Below are positions 19,151-28,622 of a stretch of DNA of 64,000 nucleotides, in pieces. The position numbers were made by a program, and so were the translations under genes. Positions within the stretch are counted from its first letter, which is position 1. Each line of letters starts with the position of its first letter. Under the pieces are notes generated by a model. That model made no database searches, had not been told where the DNA came from, and saw nothing but the letters and a program-made list of their open reading frames with translations. Location of the stretch: the NCBI GenBank assembly GCA_001829185.1, contig MIAR01000035.1:1-64000 (forward strand). The letters are read 5' to 3'. This DNA is from Spirochaetes bacterium GWB1_60_80. GTDB taxonomy: Bacteria; Spirochaetota; Spirochaetia; Treponematales; UBA12059.

Positions 19151-20767
19151 ATGAAGCCGTCGCACACCTCCGTCCCCCTAACGTCACCCGCAACTGTCCG
19201 CCCCACCCGATCCCGCCCTCACAGGGGGGCGACCCTGGTGAGTGGGCTGTGTCTCTTGGCCTGCCTGATAGCCTTAAGCGCCTGCCGCCGCCTAGCCGGC
19301 TGGGGCGTGGTGCTGTGGCCGAGCGCGGAATCCGGCCTGACGGTTGGCGCCGTCATCCCCGTGCACTTCAAGTCTAACATCAGCCGCACCTGGATCATCG
19401 ATATTCCGGGCTCGAGCGACAAGCAGGAAGTGGAGCTCTGGCGCCTAAGCGTCCATGCCAGCAAGGGCAAGGCTGAGCAGTACGCCGAGGATTTCCAGAC
19501 TTTTGCCCGGCTTTACGGCCTGAGCCGCCGCGACGGCCTGGTGCTACGCGACGCACCGGAGAACCTTGGCAAGCAGGTCTACCGCTTGCGGCTCGACGAA
19601 ACCATCAAGCTGCTCAAACAGGTAGCCGGCGCCGCCGTCGAAACCGGCGGGCAGGCTTTGGAAGGCGACTGGTATCTGGCGCTGGCCGAGGACGGCACCA
19701 CCGGCTACGTTTTTTCCAACCAGTTGGCCATCTGGGCCGACGGGCTGGACGCGCAACCGCCGCTGACGGCCAATGCGCCGGCCATGGACGTACGCATGAT
19801 GGACATCTTCGACGCTACCTGGCGACCAGACTACTTTGCGGCCATGCAGGCTTCCGGCCGCATCGACCTCAACCGTTACCAGCTGCGCTTCGGCATCTTC
19901 GCCGACCCCATTAACCGCCAGATCCGCATCGAGCTGCCCTGGTTCTCCAACGCCTACAAATATACCGCCATCGACCAGCAAGCCGACGGTTCCTTCGTCC
20001 TGCGGCCATCTGGGGCCATCTTCCATTTTACCCAAAGCGGCGACCTAGTCTTCACGCCGCCGGAAGCCGACATCAGCGACAGCGTCCGCCAGAGCTTCCA
20101 GAACTCGACCGCTCCCCTGCCCTCGACCATAACCATTATTGCCGCGCCAGCCGTACCGGCGGCCGCCACCGGTGGCGACGGTGTCGCACTAGGCGACGTC
20201 ATCGCCGCTAGCCAGCCGCCGGCCACTACCCCGGCCACCGCTCCGGCGGTCGCTCAGCCGTCCGCAGCCGCCCCGACCGAGGCGGCCACGGCTACGGCGG
20301 CGGCGGTAGAAGAAGAGCCGGTCGCCGTAAGTTTCCTGTTCAAGCGTCAGACCGGCGAACCGCGTCAGGTGATTGCCGCCGAGGAACGCCGCCGGCTCAA
20401 CCTGCTAGCCACCATGGTGGCCGGGGGCGAATACTTCGAGAGCATGACCGGCGGCGTGCTGGTCATCACCCCTACCGGCCGCTTCACTTGGATGGGCTAC
20501 GAAACCTTGGTACCGGCCGTAATCCCGGCCAATCGCGGCGACCGTGGCCAGATCAGCATGGACCTTTACCTGCACCCCCAGCTGCAAACCGAATGGCAAG
20601 GCGCCTTCACCCTGCGCTTCGACAATTTCCTGCGCGAGCCACTCCAGTTCGCCTACAAGATCGACCAGCAGAGCCTGACCATCGTGCCCCTGCCAGCCGG
20701 CAGCGTCCGCATCTCCACCGTCCTGCAGATTGACCCGGCCCTGGGCATCTTCTTCATGCGGTACTGA
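19151..20767 (+). CDS. lipoprotein of unknown function
   Basis: 538 residues. A hydrophobic stretch (LVSGLCLLACLIALSAC) ends in a lipobox LSAC after a longer-than-usual Arg/His-rich N-terminus, so it should be lipid-anchored. Residues about 160-200 (GDWYLALAEDGTTGYVFSNQL) resemble an SH3-like fold. A Pro/Ala/Thr-rich linker (about 330-385) separates this from a C-terminal domain. It diverges from ppx across an 80-bp gap and ends 2 bp before the ABC-F gene. A shorter start inside the N-terminus is possible. Confidence 0.7.
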   Translation: MKPSHTSVPLTSPATVRPTRSRPHRGATLVSGLCLLACLIALSACRRLAGWGVVLWPSAESGLTVGAVIPVHFKSNISRTWIIDIPGSSDKQEVELWRLSVHASKGKAEQYAEDFQTFARLYGLSRRDGLVLRDAPENLGKQVYRLRLDETIKLLKQVAGAAVETGGQALEGDWYLALAEDGTTGYVFSNQLAIWADGLDAQPPLTANAPAMDVRMMDIFDATWRPDYFAAMQASGRIDLNRYQLRFGIFADPINRQIRIELPWFSNAYKYTAIDQQADGSFVLRPSGAIFHFTQSGDLVFTPPEADISDSVRQSFQNSTAPLPSTITIIAAPAVPAAATGGDGVALGDVIAASQPPATTPATAPAVAQPSAAAPTEAATATAAAVEEEPVAVSFLFKRQTGEPRQVIAAEERRRLNLLATMVAGGEYFESMTGGVLVITPTGRFTWMGYETLVPAVIPANRGDRGQISMDLYLHPQLQTEWQGAFTLRFDNFLREPLQFAYKIDQQSLTIVPLPAGSVRISTVLQIDPALGIFFMRY

Positions 20768-20769
20768 CG

Positions 20770-22902
20770 GTGGCCTTCGTCCAGTTTACCGGCGTCTCGC
20801 TGGCCTTCGGCGACCGCGACATCCTGCTCGACGCCAGCCTCTACCTGGCCTCGGGCAGCAAGGCCGCTTTGGCCGGGCCTAACGGCAGCGGCAAGACCAC
20901 CCTGCTACGCATCATCTCAGGCGACCTGGCGGCCGATTCCGGCGACCGGGCCGTCCAGAAGGACTGCCGGGTGGCCTGGCTGGCCCAGTCCGGCGCCGCC
21001 TACAAAGGCTGCAGCGTCTTTGCCGAGGCCGAGAAGGCCTACGCCGCCATCGAAGCCCTGATCGAGGCCCGCGACGCCATCGGCCGCCAGCTGGAGACTA
21101 GCTCGGCCGACGACCGCCGCACCACACTCTGGCTGGAGCGTTACCAGCACCTCGACGAAAGTATCAACGACTCCGGCTGGTATCGCCGCGCCGACCGCAT
21201 CCGCGAGGTGCTGCAGGGCCTGGGCTTTGCCGTTGATAGCCTAGACCGCCCGATCGGCGAACTATCCGGCGGCTGGCAGATGCGCGTCAGCCTGGCCAAG
21301 GTGCTGTTGTCCAACCCGGACATCATGCTGCTGGACGAGCCGACCAACTACCTGGACCTGGAGGCGCGCGACTGGCTGGAAGCCTTCCTGCAGGCCTTCC
21401 GCGGCGGCTTCGTCATCGTGTCGCACGACCGCTCCTTCCTGGACGCCTGCGTCAGCGAAGTCTACGAACTCTTGCACGGCAAACTGACGCGTTACGCCGG
21501 CAACTATTCGGCCTACGAGGTGCGGCGCAGCCAGGAACTGGCCACCCTGTTCAATGAATGGGAAGCCCAGCAGGAGGAAATCGCCAAGCTGGAGGATTTC
21601 ATCCGGCGCTTCCGCTACAAGCCGACCAAGGCCGCCCAGGTGCAGAGCCGCGTCAAACAGCTGGAGAAGATCGACCCCATCGTCATCCCCGAAGGCATGA
21701 AGAAGATGCACTTCAGCTTTCCGCCGCCGCCGCACGCCGGCAAAATTGCCCTGACCCTGGACGGCGTCGCCAAGGCCTACGGCGACAAACGCGTCGTCGA
21801 CCAACTCAGCCTGACCATCGATGCCGGCGAGAAGATCGCCTTCGTCGGCCGCAACGGCGCCGGCAAATCCACCCTGATGCGCATTATCGCCGGCGTGGAC
21901 AAGGACTTCTCCGGCGGGCTGCGCTACGGTATCGGCATCAGCACCGCCTGGTTTTCGCAAGACGTGGCCGACAACCTGGACGAGAGCCGCACCGTCATCG
22001 AGGAGGTGGAGTCGACCTGCCCCAACCACCTGATACCGGGCCTGCGCAACCTCTTGGGCGCCTTCCTGTTCCGTGGCGACGATGTCGAGAAACGCGTCAA
22101 GGTGTTGTCCGGCGGCGAGCGTTCGCGCGTCGCCCTGCTCAAGATGCTGCTGCACCCGGCCAACCTGCTGGTACTGGACGAGCCGACCAACCACCTGGAC
22201 CTCAATTCCAAGGACGTGCTGCTGGAAGCCCTGCAACGCTTCGAGGGCACGGTGCTGTTCGTATCGCACGACCGCTTCTTCATCGACGAGCTGGCCACCC
22301 GAGTGCTGGAGCTGAGCTGCGGCACCTCGCCGCGCCTGTTTCACGGCAACTACCGCTACTATCTGCAGAAGAAGGCCTCTGAGGGCGACCCGGCGGCCAT
22401 GGCGCAGCTGGCCTTGCAGCCGGCCGACAAAAACGCCCTGCCCACTCCGTCAAATGGCTCGTCGGCCGGCCTGGCCGCGCGTCCAGCCAACACTGGCGCC
22501 GTTGGCACTAGCGCCAACAGTATTTCTGGCGCCACCGGTAATGCCGGCGCCGCCAGTAGTCCTGGCGCCGCCAGTAGTCCTGGCGCCGCCTCGGACGACG
22601 CCCTGGCCGACGGCCGCGACGGCAAGGCCCAGCGCGAGCTGGACAAGAAGCGCAAGACCGAATACCGGCGCCTGCTACGCCGCGAGGAAGATTTGATCGG
22701 CCAGAGTGACCGGCTGGATGCTGATATCGCCAGCCTGCGCGAGGACATGGCCCAACCGGCCAACTACTCGGACGGCCAGCGCATGAAGCAACTGCAGCAG
22801 CGGCTGGAGCAGCTGGAGCAGTCGGCCGCTACCGTGGCCGCCGAGTGGGAAAAAGTGGCCGCCGAGCTGGAACAGTACGCCGACCTGGCCACGTCGGCTT
22901 GA
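20770..22902 (+). CDS. ABC-F family ATPase
   Basis: 710 residues, no membrane segments, two ATPase domains. Walker A sequences are GPNGSGKTT and GRNGAGKST; signatures are LSGGWQMRVSLAK and LSGGERSRVALLK; Walker B sequences are MLLDEPTNYLDL and LVLDEPTNHLDL. The inter-domain linker (about 235-305) is the P-site-tRNA-interaction region of ABC-F factors, which act on the ribosome. An Ala/Ser/Gly-rich stretch precedes a C-terminal coiled coil (about 610-705) as in Uup-type proteins. The GTG start at 20770 follows the lipoprotein stop by 2 bp. Confidence 0.92.
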   Translation: MAFVQFTGVSLAFGDRDILLDASLYLASGSKAALAGPNGSGKTTLLRIISGDLAADSGDRAVQKDCRVAWLAQSGAAYKGCSVFAEAEKAYAAIEALIEARDAIGRQLETSSADDRRTTLWLERYQHLDESINDSGWYRRADRIREVLQGLGFAVDSLDRPIGELSGGWQMRVSLAKVLLSNPDIMLLDEPTNYLDLEARDWLEAFLQAFRGGFVIVSHDRSFLDACVSEVYELLHGKLTRYAGNYSAYEVRRSQELATLFNEWEAQQEEIAKLEDFIRRFRYKPTKAAQVQSRVKQLEKIDPIVIPEGMKKMHFSFPPPPHAGKIALTLDGVAKAYGDKRVVDQLSLTIDAGEKIAFVGRNGAGKSTLMRIIAGVDKDFSGGLRYGIGISTAWFSQDVADNLDESRTVIEEVESTCPNHLIPGLRNLLGAFLFRGDDVEKRVKVLSGGERSRVALLKMLLHPANLLVLDEPTNHLDLNSKDVLLEALQRFEGTVLFVSHDRFFIDELATRVLELSCGTSPRLFHGNYRYYLQKKASEGDPAAMAQLALQPADKNALPTPSNGSSAGLAARPANTGAVGTSANSISGATGNAGAASSPGAASSPGAASDDALADGRDGKAQRELDKKRKTEYRRLLRREEDLIGQSDRLDADIASLREDMAQPANYSDGQRMKQLQQRLEQLEQSAATVAAEWEKVAAELEQYADLATSA
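22546..22590 (+). repeat. 18-bp tandem repeat in the ABC-F linker
   Basis: Two and a half copies of GGCGCCGCCAGTAGTCCT, encoding GAASSP units in the low-complexity linker before the C-terminal coiled coil. The unit is a multiple of three, so copy-number change keeps the frame. Confidence 0.85.
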
Positions 22903-22930
22903 GTCCGGGTGGGCCGTTACCGGCTCAGAC

Positions 22931-23479
22931 TCAAGGCAGGTTGCGCCAATCCAGATCCGAGGCCAGGATAGCCGTGTTCATCTGCTGCAGCCAAGCGCTG
23001 CGGATGGCGTACAAGGCGTACATGTCGACGACAACCGACACGGCGGTGCAGCCCAGCGAGATATAGATGCCCACTTCGCCGATCAGCGGTGCCAGGATGG
23101 CGCCGGCCGCGAAGACGGTGGTGACGATGGCCGCCGTCCGGGAATTGTTCAAGTAGCTTGAAGCATCAAAGCCCAGGCCACGTTCCAGCCAGAGTCGGTT
23201 GGTTTTTTCCATGAAGCCCTGCGACACCCAAGCCCCGCTGGCCGAAAAGAGCGGCGCAATCTGCATGAATACCAGCGCCACATCCAGACTGATGCTGGTG
23301 GCCGCTCCGCCACCAATAACCAGCCCGAAGCCGGTGGCTTCCAATACCAAGCCGGCCATGGCCCCAAAATCGTTGAAGGGCTGTAGCGGCTGCTCAGCCG
23401 GCTGAGCGACCGATTGGGCGGTCAGCGCCCCGGCTACCACCAGAAGCAGGCTCAGAATCAGGACACAACGTTTCAACAT
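22931..23479 (-). CDS. exported/membrane protein of unknown function
   Basis: About 183 residues from ATG 23479, which has AGGAGG directly upstream; the long in-frame extension overlaps the divergent gene's region and is rejected. The signal peptide is LKRCVLILSLLLVVAGALTAQS. Two hydrophobic stretches follow (LEATGFGLVIGGGAATS; IVTTVFAAGAILAPLIGEVG). No family is recognised. It is convergent with the ABC-F gene and divergent from the LuxR-type regulator. Confidence 0.65.
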   Translation of the reverse strand: MLKRCVLILSLLLVVAGALTAQSVAQPAEQPLQPFNDFGAMAGLVLEATGFGLVIGGGAATSISLDVALVFMQIAPLFSASGAWVSQGFMEKTNRLWLERGLGFDASSYLNNSRTAAIVTTVFAAGAILAPLIGEVGIYISLGCTAVSVVVDMYALYAIRSAWLQQMNTAILASDLDWRNLP

Positions 23480-23602
23480 GCCATCCTCCTCAAAAAATTG
23501 GCCGCTCCAGGCGGCCGGCTGGCGGCACCAGCTCTTTGCCGCAGACAATAGCCCGCCTGAGGCCAGCAACACATTGTACCAAGGTACAATCTGCGTTACT
23601 AT

Positions 23603-25516
23603 ATGGCCCTCATGACACTTTTTCGCCATCGATTGGGCAACGGACTGCTGCTCGCCCTGGTCTGCCTGACGGCCGGCCTGGCCTACAACAACCTCAGCCG
23701 CTGGCACAGCCGGCAGCCGGTGCGCAGCCAACCGGCTGGCCAGGCCATCGCCACCCGCGCCAGCCTGGACAGCGGCTGGTCCTACCGTTACGGTGACGAC
23801 ACCACGGGGGCCTGGCAACCGGCGGTCAAGCCGTGGGGCGAACAACCCGGCCGCGACGGACAGGACAGCCTCTGGCTGCGCACCCGCCTGCCGGCGGTCT
23901 ACCTGGACGACGCCAGCCTGCTACTACACCGCCCGATACTCGATGTCGACGTTTACCTGGACGACCGGCTGGTCTACAGTTCGGGCGGCGCCGAGCGAGG
24001 TTACGCCGTCGTCGGCACCAGCCTGCACCTGATACCTATTCAGGGCGGCTCCGAGCTGCTCATCCGCGTTCATTCCAGCCTGCCCTTCCTAGGACTGCCC
24101 GACCCGGTGATCGTCGACAGCGACCGCGGACACCTGCGCCGGCTGCTGGTAGCCGAGCTCGACGAAGGCATCATGCTGGGGCTCTTTTTGTTCATCGCGG
24201 TTGGTAGTCTGCTGCTGGCTGGACTGAGCCACCTCCGGCGGCTGGCCCTGGGTCTGGCGGCCTGCGCCGCCTTGTCCCTGGGCTACGTCCTGTCCCAGAC
24301 CAACCTCAAAGACTTCTTCCTGCCCTCTGCCCTGCCCTGGCTAGCTATCTGGCTGGCGGCGCTGTTCCTGTTGCCAGCCGCCTTCGTCAACCTGCTGACC
24401 GCCATCCAACCGTTACGCTGGCTGCAGCGCCTGCGCTTCTGGCTGGCCGTGGCCGGCCTGGTCGGCCTGGCCGTGCTGGCACTCTATCTGGTCATCCTGC
24501 GCACTCCGGCCGCCGGGGCGGTCTTCAAGCTGCTCTTCGTCTACCGATTGGCCTACCAGTTGGTCATCCTGCTGACCGGCCTGGCCTGCATCATAGCCGC
24601 CCTGCTGCATTACGCGCGCTCCGGCCAGGCCACCGGCTGGCTGCTCGGCGCCGGACTGTCCGCCTTCTTCGGCGTCTGCGTCGGCCAGATCCAGGTGGCT
24701 TTCGGCAGCGGCGCGGCCGGCGCGGCCGGCAATATCCACGTCGGTCTGGCGGCTTTCCTGCTGTCCGGGCTGGGCGTCCTGCTGCTCAAGCTGGAAGGCC
24801 AACGCCGCACCCTGGCGCTTTCCCACCAGGCGATGGATACCTACAAGGCCGCCCTGCAGCGGACCATCGCCAAACCCCTGGTCATCGTGGCCGCCAACGG
24901 CAGTACTTTCTACAGCAACGAGGCTTTCCGGCGCCAGTTCGGCGCCAACGCCAGCCTGCAGCCGGGCTGGCCGGCCCTCAATTCGGCGCCGGCTACGGCC
25001 GCTGGCCCTGTGGCCGAACCGCGTACCGTCAGCCTGGAAATTGCGGCCGGTCGCGCCCGGCACCGCCGCCAGGCCATCCTGATCCCCCTCCAGGACGGCC
25101 CAAGCGCCGGGCAGACCGCCGTTCTGATCCACGACGAGGGCCAAACCGACGGCCTCAGCCTGGGCGCCAACCTAACGGCGCGCGAAGGCGAACTAGTGGC
25201 GTTGACCATGACCGGCCTATCCAACCAGGCTCTCGCCGAGCGCCTGAGCATCAGCCTGCGCACCGTCAAAGCCCACTTGAGCTCGATTTTCGACAAACTG
25301 GGCATCGGCTCACGGCGCGAACTGATGGCCAAGCTGCTGACCAGCCAGGCCGTCGACCAGGCCAGCATCGCGCAAAGCGCCATCAGCAATCCGATACTGG
25401 CCAAGCCCCCGGCTACGGCGGCTACGGCGGCTACGGCGGCTACGGCGGCTACGGCGGCTACGGCGGCTACGGCGGCTGCCGCTCCGGGTCGGCGGCTGCT
25501 GGGCAAGCCAGACTAG
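23603..25516 (+). CDS. membrane-bound LuxR-type transcriptional regulator
   Basis: 637 residues. An N-terminal helix is followed by an extracytoplasmic beta-rich domain (about 60-180), then seven or so hydrophobic helices (about 195-400), like 7TM sensor (7TMR-DISM) proteins. A PAS-like segment (about 420-510, VIVAANGSTFYSNEAFRRQFG) follows. The LuxR/GerE HTH (about 515-575) reads LTAREGELVALTMTGLSNQALA with SLRTVKAHLSSIFDKLG. A DNA-binding domain on a membrane receptor implies transcriptional control from the membrane. The C-terminus carries seven ATA tripeptide units from a 9-bp DNA repeat. Confidence 0.8.
   Translation: MALMTLFRHRLGNGLLLALVCLTAGLAYNNLSRWHSRQPVRSQPAGQAIATRASLDSGWSYRYGDDTTGAWQPAVKPWGEQPGRDGQDSLWLRTRLPAVYLDDASLLLHRPILDVDVYLDDRLVYSSGGAERGYAVVGTSLHLIPIQGGSELLIRVHSSLPFLGLPDPVIVDSDRGHLRRLLVAELDEGIMLGLFLFIAVGSLLLAGLSHLRRLALGLAACAALSLGYVLSQTNLKDFFLPSALPWLAIWLAALFLLPAAFVNLLTAIQPLRWLQRLRFWLAVAGLVGLAVLALYLVILRTPAAGAVFKLLFVYRLAYQLVILLTGLACIIAALLHYARSGQATGWLLGAGLSAFFGVCVGQIQVAFGSGAAGAAGNIHVGLAAFLLSGLGVLLLKLEGQRRTLALSHQAMDTYKAALQRTIAKPLVIVAANGSTFYSNEAFRRQFGANASLQPGWPALNSAPATAAGPVAEPRTVSLEIAAGRARHRRQAILIPLQDGPSAGQTAVLIHDEGQTDGLSLGANLTAREGELVALTMTGLSNQALAERLSISLRTVKAHLSSIFDKLGIGSRRELMAKLLTSQAVDQASIAQSAISNPILAKPPATAATAATAATAATAATAATAAAAPGRRLLGKPD
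25411..25473 (+). repeat. 9-bp tandem repeat, seven copies
   Basis: Seven exact copies of GGCTACGGC at the 3' end of the LuxR-type regulator, encoding Ala-Thr-Ala. The unit length preserves frame; perfect identity suggests recent expansion by slippage. Confidence 0.95.
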
Positions 25517-25530
25517 CCAGCTAAGCGCAA

Positions 25531-25767
25531 GGAGCCTGTCGAACTTTGGAACGCGAAGAATGATTATCAAGAAAAATGGGGAAACAAATCTGAAGAATCC
25601 AGAAACTCGGAAGATTTTTCACGCTTTTTGGCCGAGCTCAGCGCCCCACGGCGTAAAATCGGTTCGTCAATCGGGCCATACAGGCAGTATGACCCTCAAT
25701 CCTCACCAATTTTCCACTCGTGGCTCGCTTTCGCTGGGCCAAAATCCAAAGCCCGACAGACTCCTAG
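25531..25767 (+). repeat. second inverted-repeat element family, copy A
   Basis: Ends are GGAGCCTGTCGAACTT on the left and its near-complement GCCCGACAGACTCCTAG on the right, giving a ~235-bp non-coding element. The internal segment TTTTCACGCTTTTTGGCCGA recurs in the element at 63879-64000. The right flank is CTAG; the left flank has decayed to GCAA. Confidence 0.75.
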
Positions 25768-25791
25768 AACGAAACGGTGGCACCGCCACAG

Positions 25792-25826
25792 AAAAAAGCG
25801 GATGCCCGAGCAGGACATCCGCTTTT
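25792..25826 (-). terminator. rho-independent terminator
   Basis: Stem AAAAGCGGATG / CATCCGCTTTT with an 11-base loop, followed on the minus strand by a T run. It lies 33 bp after the stop of the minus-strand outer-membrane-like gene. Confidence 0.85.
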
Positions 25827-25858
25827 CGTTAGCCGATAAAGATCAGCGCGCTGTTAGA

Positions 25859-26455
25859 TCAATGGCCGCCGAGCGCTACGCCCCCAAAAAGGGTGACTTG
25901 GAAGGGAGCCACCGCGCTCAGAGTCTGAAAACCGGTGACGGGAATGTCGATGGACGACAGGCGGTAGCCCACCTTGGCTCCCACCAGGAAGCCGCTAAGA
26001 TCGATTGCGAGCCCCAGATTAAAGGTCGGATAAATTCCCAGGGCCTGGATGCCTAGCTCGGTATAGTTGACGGCGCCAAGGTTGACTGATCCGGCACAGC
26101 CGACTCCCATTTCAGCGAAGGGATCGAGAAATGCACCCCCGCCAAACAGGTGGAAAGTCAGCAGCAAATCGCCTTGCCAGCCAAGGTTCGCGGTAAAGTC
26201 CGGAAGTATGGCTGCATCGGTTGAGTCATAGGAAACCATATAATTTCCCGCCAGGCCGAGATGATCGAAGATCACTTCCCAAAATAATCCGGCCATATAG
26301 GAACCCGGAGAGCTGAAACTATTGGTGACCGCCGCAAAATCGGGTCGATAATCGAAATCCTTGGCGACTTCGAGCCCCAGCCGAACTTGTCCATCCGCGA
26401 ACGCCGCTGCCGCCATTACAAACGCTACGCAAAAGAATACGAGTACCCTTTTCAT
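25859..26455 (-). CDS. putative outer-membrane beta-barrel protein
   Basis: 198 residues with a signal peptide (KRVLVFFCVAFVMAAAAFADG, cleavage after AFA). Alternating hydrophobic/polar strands with Gly and aromatic residues follow, and the C-terminus is FQVTLFGGVALGGH. This pattern fits a small beta-barrel, but no specific family is recognised. Upstream AGGAGG supports the start. A clear terminator follows, so it is a single-gene unit. Confidence 0.6.
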   Translation of the reverse strand: MKRVLVFFCVAFVMAAAAFADGQVRLGLEVAKDFDYRPDFAAVTNSFSSPGSYMAGLFWEVIFDHLGLAGNYMVSYDSTDAAILPDFTANLGWQGDLLLTFHLFGGGAFLDPFAEMGVGCAGSVNLGAVNYTELGIQALGIYPTFNLGLAIDLSGFLVGAKVGYRLSSIDIPVTGFQTLSAVAPFQVTLFGGVALGGH

Positions 26456-26812
26456 TTCTTTCCTCCTGTGGATCAGGGCTTAAGCCCCAAGAACCAAGCG
26501 CCTTTTCAGGCCACAGCAAACAATGTATCACGAGGAAATCTAAAACCATGGCGTTTTGCCATTTTTCGGTAGTTATCGCAAAAGTTCCTCAACCGGGCAA
26601 AGCCCGCCGGTGGCCAGGCTGGCCGGCCGCTGGCGCTTGAGCTGAAATGCACACCGACAAGATGGAGACGATTACGACGCTATCTGATAAGAGGCGGGCC
26701 AGTCCGTAGGGCATCCCGACGATTCCGGCGCTGCTGAGCTTGACATCGCCGCGGGCATGACCGAAAATTTCCGGAACAATCAGCCGGACGCCAAATCCGG
26801 CAAGGAGGCATC
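26456..26812. other. intergenic stretch without a gene
   Basis: Contains the upstream region of the minus-strand barrel gene and of the + strand 64-residue gene; AAGGAGG lies at its right end. No ORF with coding character, RNA or repeat was recognised. Confidence 0.6.
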
Positions 26813-27007
26813 ATGGCCGCAACGAAGGCTATCGCCGAACTGGTCGGCAAGAAGGTCACCATTTCCATCCGGGACGACAACTACTACCTGTTTGAGGTCC
26901 TAGGGCTCGACGCGGCCAACGGCTTCATCAAGCTCAACAACACCGAGAACGAGGACGGCCCCATCTGGTACCCGTTCAGCATCATCAACTGGATCCGCGA
27001 GAGCTGA
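26813..27007 (+). CDS. small acidic protein of unknown function
   Basis: 64 residues (MAATKAIAELVGKKVTISIR to NWIRES) with a strong AAGGAGG site 5 nt before ATG. Strand-forming stretches (KVTISIRD, YYLFEVLGLD, FIKLNN) suggest a small beta-barrel. It is a stand-alone gene with no terminator seen. I do not recognise the family; the ribosome site and codon use support it as real. Confidence 0.6.
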   Translation: MAATKAIAELVGKKVTISIRDDNYYLFEVLGLDAANGFIKLNNTENEDGPIWYPFSIINWIRES

Positions 27008-27080
27008 TTCCGGGTTGACCAAGCAACAAGGCCGGCGGCGGGCGACTACCATCAGGCCGCGCCGGAAGCCGGTCGCCAGC

Positions 27081-28556
27081 TCATAAAAACGAGGCTTCTT
27101 CCACGATGATACGCAGGCTGGCCGGCGCGGCCGTACCGCTGGCGGCGTTTAGAATAAAGCCGCAGACTCCTTGCCGGCCTGGTTCCAGAAGCGGCGCCTG
27201 CTGGATGAAGCCCCAGACATAATCCTGATCCACCACCTGGCCGACCACATCCAGCCACTCGCAGCGGAACTTCAGCTTGTCGATCGGCCGGGTGCCGCCG
27301 TTGCGATACGCTAGGTCGACATACAGATAGGCGCTACCCGAGGTCGAAGGTCCGGACACCCGCCGCAAAGACAGCTCCAGGCCCTGGCCAAAGGCGCCGC
27401 CCGACTCGTCGACCCAGGCCACCGGCATCGTGCTGTTAGCCACCGGCGGGCTACTGACCGCCAGGGCTTCAGCGTAGACTGGCTCCACCACCACCCGGGC
27501 GATATCCGGCGGGAGGCCCTTCTCGTACACCAACAATGACAAGGCGACCCGGTCACCGGGGTAATGTACCGGCTGGTGCGACTCCACTACCGCCTCCCGC
27601 TTGGTGAACAGCAAGCGGCCGTCGGCAGCGTAGAAATGGATCGCGCAGGCCAGTTGCTTGAAGGCCGTGCCGCCGGAGACGGCCGCCGCCGCCAGCTCGT
27701 ACGACCAAGCTGGCTCGGCCAGGTCAAAGAACTGCAGGTTGGAGCGGATGGCCGACCAGGTCAACTGCCAATCGCCAGGGTGCGTCTCCACCGGGATGTC
27801 GCGCCGACCGTCGGTATCCGAAGCTGGCAGGCGGACTGGTTGGTCGGCGGGCTGATCGGTCGGCGCGGCTGGGGCGGTGCTGTCCGGCGACGGTTGGTCG
27901 GCCGGGCTGTCCAGGCCAGGGTCGGCTAAGCGACCAGCCTGGCGCTGGGTCAGCCCCAGAATCAGCCAGACAAGCAAAGCCGTCAGGGCCAGAATCACCA
28001 ACAGCAGCATCAGACGCTGCCTTGCCGGCCGGCCAAAGCCGCCGCCAAACGGGCCGCCTTCCCGGCCGGCCGGCAAGGCCTCGGCCGGCGGACCGGCCCG
28101 GCGCAGCTTGTCCACGGTGGCCAAAGCGCGGTAAGGGGCCGCGTCGCCCGGTTGCAGCTGGATGGCTCGGCGCAGGGCGTGCTCGGCCGCGCCCAGGCAA
28201 TCCGAACTGGTCTGCGGCTGGGCCGAGCCGGTAGCGCCGCCCAGCCGGCGGGTGCCGCCGGCCTGGTACAGGCCCAGCCAGGCCGCCGCCAGTTCCAAAA
28301 GTGGCGCACCGTCCCAGGGTGACAAGTCGGCCGCTTCCTGCCAGGCGGCGATGGCGTCGTGCCACAGTTGCTGCCTGGCATAGCCTTGGCCCATGGCAGC
28401 CACGGCCGCGCGACGGGCCTCGATAACGGCCAGGGCCGCCTCGTCCAGACCGGCGCCGCGCACCACTTCTTCCAGGCCGGCGCGGTCGATTGTACCGGCC
28501 GCGTCGATACGGGCAGCGGCTTCTATATAGCGGGCAATAATCGTCTCGTCATCCAT
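27081..28556 (-). CDS. TPR-containing membrane protein of unknown function
   Basis: 491 residues. The cytoplasmic N-terminal half has TPR-like helices (about 35-145, WHDAIAAWQEAADLSP; LGAAEHALRRAIQLQPGDAAPY). One membrane helix follows near 185-205 (LMLLLVILALTALLVWLILGL), then a Pro/Asp-rich linker. A C-terminal ~240-residue beta-rich domain presumably lies outside the cytoplasm. It may link an internal TPR scaffold to an external domain; the ligand is unknown. The gene is monocistronic or first before a 66-bp gap. Confidence 0.6.
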   Translation of the reverse strand: MDDETIIARYIEAAARIDAAGTIDRAGLEEVVRGAGLDEAALAVIEARRAAVAAMGQGYARQQLWHDAIAAWQEAADLSPWDGAPLLELAAAWLGLYQAGGTRRLGGATGSAQPQTSSDCLGAAEHALRRAIQLQPGDAAPYRALATVDKLRRAGPPAEALPAGREGGPFGGGFGRPARQRLMLLLVILALTALLVWLILGLTQRQAGRLADPGLDSPADQPSPDSTAPAAPTDQPADQPVRLPASDTDGRRDIPVETHPGDWQLTWSAIRSNLQFFDLAEPAWSYELAAAAVSGGTAFKQLACAIHFYAADGRLLFTKREAVVESHQPVHYPGDRVALSLLVYEKGLPPDIARVVVEPVYAEALAVSSPPVANSTMPVAWVDESGGAFGQGLELSLRRVSGPSTSGSAYLYVDLAYRNGGTRPIDKLKFRCEWLDVVGQVVDQDYVWGFIQQAPLLEPGRQGVCGFILNAASGTAAPASLRIIVEEASFL

Positions 28557-28622
28557 GGCTTGAAGTATGGCGCATGGCTGGGCTTTTGTCAGCCATTTTT
28601 AGCTGCGGCCATACACAAGGTG

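Noticed and set aside
21262-22344. 360-codon minus-strand frame opposite the ABC-F gene
   Set aside because: Antisense to clear Walker A/B and signature motifs; composition is that of a shadow frame.
25411-25473. 9-bp repeat as a CRISPR array
   Set aside because: Units are 9 bp with no spacers and lie inside a coding frame.
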